Assembly: GCA_963920575.1 (NCBI GenBank)
Contig: OY986963.1
Span: forward strand, 8,160,896-8,224,895
Source: Narthecium ossifragum
Lineage: Eukaryota; Streptophyta; Magnoliopsida; Dioscoreales; Nartheciaceae
Length of the DNA: 64,000 nt
Reading direction: 5' to 3'
The notes under the pieces were generated by a model. The model was not told where the DNA came from and did not search any database. It saw nothing but the letters and a program-made list of their open reading frames with translations. Made by a program: the position numbers and the translations under genes. Every line of letters starts with the position of its first letter. Position 1 is the stretch's first letter. Below are positions 59,437 to 64,000 of this stretch, piece after piece.

Positions 59437-61083
59437 TGACACACCTTGAAATGTGTCGTTAATTAAATCAAAGGCGGACAAAACAAATTACCGAATTACT
59501 AATTAACTACAACGTAGTTAATGGGAGTACGGGTCAAATCCTCAAGGAATTGGATGGTCGAATTACAAATGCAATATAGTCTCTACAATAGTTGGAAACA
59601 ATTGGATTGATTATTTGAGTTTTCTAACTAAAATATTCTAAAACAACTAAGGAGGAAATTTATCAAGGAAGAAGTCCTAGGGAATTCCAATCCGAATTAG
59701 AGTCTAAATATTATCTCTATGAATCAAGATGAATGACACTCAAGGGATGGTCTAAATTGGAGATCGACGAGCGTAGGGTTAGTATCGCTCGCCGCTAATG
59801 AGATGTCGGGTTAGGATCATCTCATCGGCGAATTACAAGGTTAAGATCCATGATTGAGGCTTTAATTCGATCATAGCTCAACAATCGCCGGGTTAAGGTC
59901 ATATTGTTGGTGATTAATCAAGGCTTTGTATGAATAACGTGTTGGGTTGAGATATGTTTAATATCTCACTCCAACCCACCATCGAAGACATGAATGGTAC
60001 ATAGGATAGTCATGGCTTGAGATGGTTCTAGCACATCAAGATCCTATCCTAAGATCAAGGATTCATCTCCTAGAGTTAGCCATGGTTCTAGCATAGCCTC
60101 TTTTTTTAGGAATTGAATCAAACATCTAGCAAGCATATAATATTCCTACAATCACTTGCAAGAGAAAGCATTCCAAACATTCAATAATAGGTTTCATTGA
60201 AGAATCAAAGGAATTACATGTGAATTCATACAAAACCATCTCAAAAGAGTCATTACATCAAGAAACAAAAGAGAAATCTAAGAAACAAGCCCTAAGACAT
60301 CAAGGAATTCCCAAGAAGGAGGGATTTAGCTACTCATCTTGGGTAGGAGATCCATGGAAGAGGAGGCTTTACCCATCTTCTCCATCAAAATCTACCCTCA
60401 AAGCTCTCAATCTCTCTCTCACTCTAAGGAAGAAGAAGGCTGGAGAAAGGAGAGAAAAAAATCCCTAAAATAAGAGCCAAAACCCCTATTTTAGGCCCCA
60501 AGTCGTGGACCCTCGGATTAGATCTGAACCGTTCGTTTTTACCAATCAGCCGGTCTTGGATCGATCCAAAATAGGTTTGGATCGATCCAAGATGTCAAAA
60601 TTTTAGTTTCTAATGGCTTGGATCGATACAATATGAGTTTGGATCAATCCAATGTGTAAAACTGTAAAACTGGTCTTTGGAAAGGGTTTTGGACCGATCC
60701 AGACTAGTTTGCATCGATCCGAAAATAAGTTTGGATCGATCCAGACTGAGTTAGATCGATCCGGAAAAGGTGTGGATCGATCCAAATATTCTGGATCCAT
60801 CCAGACTGGGTCTGGATCAAGTCTGGATCAATCCAGACTGGGTCTGGAGCAATTCTGGATTCATCTAGACTGGGTCTGGTCTGGATTCAATTCAGACTGG
60901 GTCTGGTTCAATCCGAATATGGCAGATTTTATGCAATTTATGTCTTTTAAGCCCGGAATCGATGCAACTCTCTTTGGAAACTCTTGTACCTGAAATAACA
61001 TGAAAAGATATTAGAAATGCATTGCTTGAGAGCTAACAAAGCCAAGTTAAATAGGTGAATTATGCATATTTTGTGACTCATCA
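59437..61083 (-). mobile_element. Solo LTR, family F, copy 3
   Basis: Plus-strand ends TGACACACCTTGAAATG and TTTTGTGACTCATCA are the inverse of the family-F termini. A perfect 5-bp duplication ATCTT lies at 59432-59436 and 61084-61088. About fifteen GGATCGATCC-like words at 60547-60920 make it the longest copy. The 19-codon ORF is intact at 60326-60385. The TATA box is degraded (reverse of CTATTTTAGG). Confidence 0.92.
60326..60385 (-). other. Conserved 19-codon ORF in LTR leader (copy 3)
   Basis: ATG (60385) to TAA, encoding MEKMGKASSSMDLLPKMSS. About 6 of 60 bases differ from copy 1 without indels. Confidence 0.6.
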
Positions 61084-61612
61084 ATCTTCACTCCCAAGGA
61101 AAATCGGTCTTTTTTAAGAGTGTTCCATATCTGGAAGGAAAATGGTTTATCATGATACCCATGATCGATCCCCTCCAAGTGCTCCCCATGTCAAGGAGAA
61201 ATGATCAATCTTTCCTCACAAGGAAGATCGATCATCCTTCATACGAGAAAGAATACTTCAACAAAAGAATACCCAAATGATCGATCCTTCATAAGTCGGC
61301 AGGAAAGGTGAATAGTGGCTGAAATCTAATTTCTTGGATTTCGACAATCAAAACTCGTCATAATTAAACCAAACTTGGTAGGCATGTGCAATTGGATGTG
61401 GGAAATCTAATGACATTAAAAAATCCCAACTTTGGATGAACAAATCCTCCGAATTAAGTCAATTTAGCCAAAAACCGACGAAACCGATGAAAAACTGAAC
61501 TTGTTAGATTTGATCTATCAAACGGCGATGGAATCCATTCAAACTTTGTCGGAAGGTCTAATTGATGGTGGGGAATTCATTCATGCAATAAAAATCAAAC
61601 TCATATCGTGAA

Positions 61613-63942
61613 TGTCGCGCCCCGACCCGCGAAGGCCCAACCGGGCCGGGCGACGTGAACCGGAACCTACCTAAAAGCGGAAACGTTTTGACGATGGTTC
61701 CCTCTAATCTATTGGTCTCCTTAAACAACTCATAAGCACCCTTATCTAAACAATTATCACAAACCTCAAATGATATAATAAAGATATAATTCAAAACCTC
61801 AAAAAGGTTAACATTATTTGTACATCTTACTCCCGAAGGAGACTATGTAACAAAAAGGGTAAACAGATGATCATCGCTCCTCAAGCACCGCCAGACGCCG
61901 TCACACTACCAAACACCTGAACGGTAGGGGCCACTAAAGAATAGCTAACGCATGCACCTGCAAAACGCAGCTCGGGTGGGAGTGAGCAACTAAGCTCAGC
62001 AGAGAAACTATACTACGACTCACACAAGAAAGAGGAAACACAACAGTATCACCCTTAAGCAAGCCTGGGTGTACACATAGGCCCAATCACCCCACCGCGT
62101 GTCACTGAACGCAAGAAACCAACACTGCAGACTCACAATCAAGAAACCGGCACTGCTAGGCGGGAAAATGACACCGATGAGTAGGCACACCCTCTACTCA
62201 AGAGTCATAGAACACTGAACACCGGCTACACCTTAGAACCGGCTCAAGGCCGACACGACCTCTAAATCATCAATCAACCAGTATTCAAGTCATCTAAACC
62301 TATCATCGATATTTTCTGAATACTACCATCCGATCCTGGACCACGCTACCCGCCACGGTCCTAGAGCTAGATCCGAGCTACCCGAAAGCCTCGGATCGAT
62401 GATCAACCCATCGCCCACGCCCTATCCTTATGCATCTAATACAAGCAAAGCCATGTATGATCATACACATAGATAACAATTCAGGCATGCAACAGTATGC
62501 CAATTATTACACAGGGCCAGACGCAGCACATAGCTCGCCAAGGGTGAACATGGCAAGGGTCTAGATAAAATTCATATTTTATTCTACACATCCCAAGGGG
62601 CGCGACTCCCTTGGTTCAACCACATGCCAAGCACAGGGCCTACGTAGATATAATAACATTATTATAAAGCGATAACGAACACCTCAATTTATCCAATTAG
62701 AGCAAATGCTCTACTAACTCTGGAAAATCATAATTATCAATCTAATTATCTGATTGATGTGAAACATGATATGCCGACTCAACGGCATAATCCGAATCAC
62801 ATATCCAAAAACCGGATCAATCGGCTAAACGAAAGTGGATCACAACGTACAATTTCGATAAAAATACCGATTTGATAAATCAATTAAAATCCTATTGAAA
62901 ATAACTTGAATTAAAACAAAACTTTGAGGATCTATTCCAACGATCATCAAGATCATCGCAGCCAAGAATCAACTTAATTAAATAATTAAAAACCACTTAA
63001 TTACACTAATCAAGCTAACTGTCCTGTTTCAACATAGACAGTCCATTTAATTCACCCGATATTGCACATAGCTCAATAAATCATCAAACCAGTTGGAAAT
63101 GAAAGATAACTCATGGATGTACAACTTGGATTCATAACACCAACTCATATCGTGCACGTACAGCTCGGGAAAGTAAGTTAGAACACCACTGTTCTAATTA
63201 AACCAGAAAATCCGACAATAACGTAATGAAATCTTGCTTAAATCCACATCAAATCCAAACCAAATCCTAGCAAACTTTAATTAGATGATAAACAAGCTAT
63301 CAAGCATCAGCTAGCATAGTTTAATTGAATCAATTAAACAACACACAAACACCTAATCTAAGGTTTAATGAAGAAACCTACCAAACCACGCTAATCCACG
63401 TTTGATTTCCAATCAAACCGTCCAAGGTGGGTGTAGATCTCTTCCTCTAACTCCTGGCAAGCTTCCCAAGCTGCTGGATCAAGCTCCAAACGAGAATTTC
63501 TAAGGTAGGAGGAGATGAAAAGCAAATTCGGAAAAACAGAGAGGTCTCGGGTTACTTATAGGCTCGATTCCGATGGATCGGTCTTAGGACCGATAGGTCG
63601 GACTAGGCTGGACTAGGTCAGTTCGGGTCCTTATCCAGACACGTCAGCCGTGTCATTATCCAGACAATCGACACAGGTTCGATCAATCGCTCCAAGAAGC
63701 AACCGATCGCACATGGGCCGCCAACTGTCCTAAAGACAAGCTTCCGCACGACCGAGCTTGGATCTTTCGATCCAAAGCCCACCTAAGGTTCTAACAAGCA
63801 ATCAAACATATGGATGTATGCGCACACGCATGTGTGAAACAAACCGACGAGATGCAATTTATCAAATTTTCCTTACGGTCCACAACGAGCCACGGGCCTG
63901 ACCGACACGGTCGACCCAGGAGTAGAGGGACATGTCCTCACA
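61613..63942 (-). mobile_element. Solo LTR, family E, minus orientation (2.33 kb)
   Basis: Plus-strand ends TGTCGCGCCCCGACCC and TGTCCTCACA are the inverse of E termini. A perfect 5-bp duplication GTGAA lies at 61608-61612 and 63943-63947. No internal domain. Confidence 0.92.
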
Positions 63943-64000
63943 GTGAAATATCAGATCTGAGTCCGACCCCGTCAAAAAACCGATAAAATATGGAATTCGA

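Larger units (their letters stand above)
57190..64000 (-). mobile_element. Family E-related LTR sequence (minus), interrupted by three insertions
   Basis: Begins at TGTCACGCCCCGCCC (57190), the inverted counterpart of the E 3' terminus, and shows E-like blocks such as GCACACCTTCGGCCCATT (59039). The pieces 57190-58173, 58674-59436, 61084-61612 and 63948-64000 are probably one disrupted element continuing past the window end. Exact limits are uncertain. Confidence 0.55.

Overview
The window is plant nuclear DNA, probably monocot. The evidence is spliced genes with GT-AG introns, a chloroplast ribosome-associated protein, an AGCVIII kinase, an NHL membrane protein and very dense LTR-retrotransposon, LINE, MULE and hAT content. 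GC-rich, monocot-like coding of the kinase and Nudix genes points the same way; I cannot name the species. Two 200-base runs of N (6745-6944, 38518-38717) are scaffold gaps.

Host genes. (1) 2-1057 (+): 3' part of a PINOID-like AGC kinase. (2) 3399-6744 (-): PSRP1/HPF-type plastid ribosome hibernation factor, at least five exons, N-terminus lost in the gap. (3) 16347-16982 (+): intact NDR1/HIN1-like (NHL) single-pass membrane protein. (4) 21815-22669 (-): single-exon Nudix-like protein. (5) 32803-35406 (-): small five-exon KIX-domain protein related to the N-terminus of MED15. They are unrelated genes separated by transposon clusters and form no operon-like unit.

Mobile DNA. Solo LTRs from several families dominate. 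Family F carries an array of the palindrome GGATCGATCC and a 19-codon leader ORF: 7874-9384, 54730-56307, 59437-61083. Family A/C/B: 23247-24492, 26262-27543, 31089-32219. Family E: 50926-53284 and 61613-63942, plus a short and a broken copy. Most have 5-bp target-site duplications that I could read directly. Family D (gypsy-like leader and degenerate gag) hosts one E solo LTR. Two long LINEs (9614-15273 +; 42790-47217 -) and two short 5'-truncated LINE insertions are present. A copia 3' end (36741-41700, -) is split by a MULE.

The most interesting content is a set of MULE-type elements. The element at 38122-40736 has ~395-bp terminal inverted repeats and a perfect 9-bp target duplication. 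It contains fragments of a BES1/BZR1 transcription-factor gene and of an intron-bearing epoxide-hydrolase gene, so it is a Pack-MULE. A related 1.6-kb element (28484-30082) and a 455-bp MITE (split by a LINE at 42790-47217) share internal paired CACGTG palindromes. A further inverted-repeat element (24569-28459) contains a short PIN auxin-carrier fragment. A decayed KNOLLE-type syntaxin fragment lies near 56.5-57.0 kb. I found no prokaryotic system, CRISPR array or tRNA gene.
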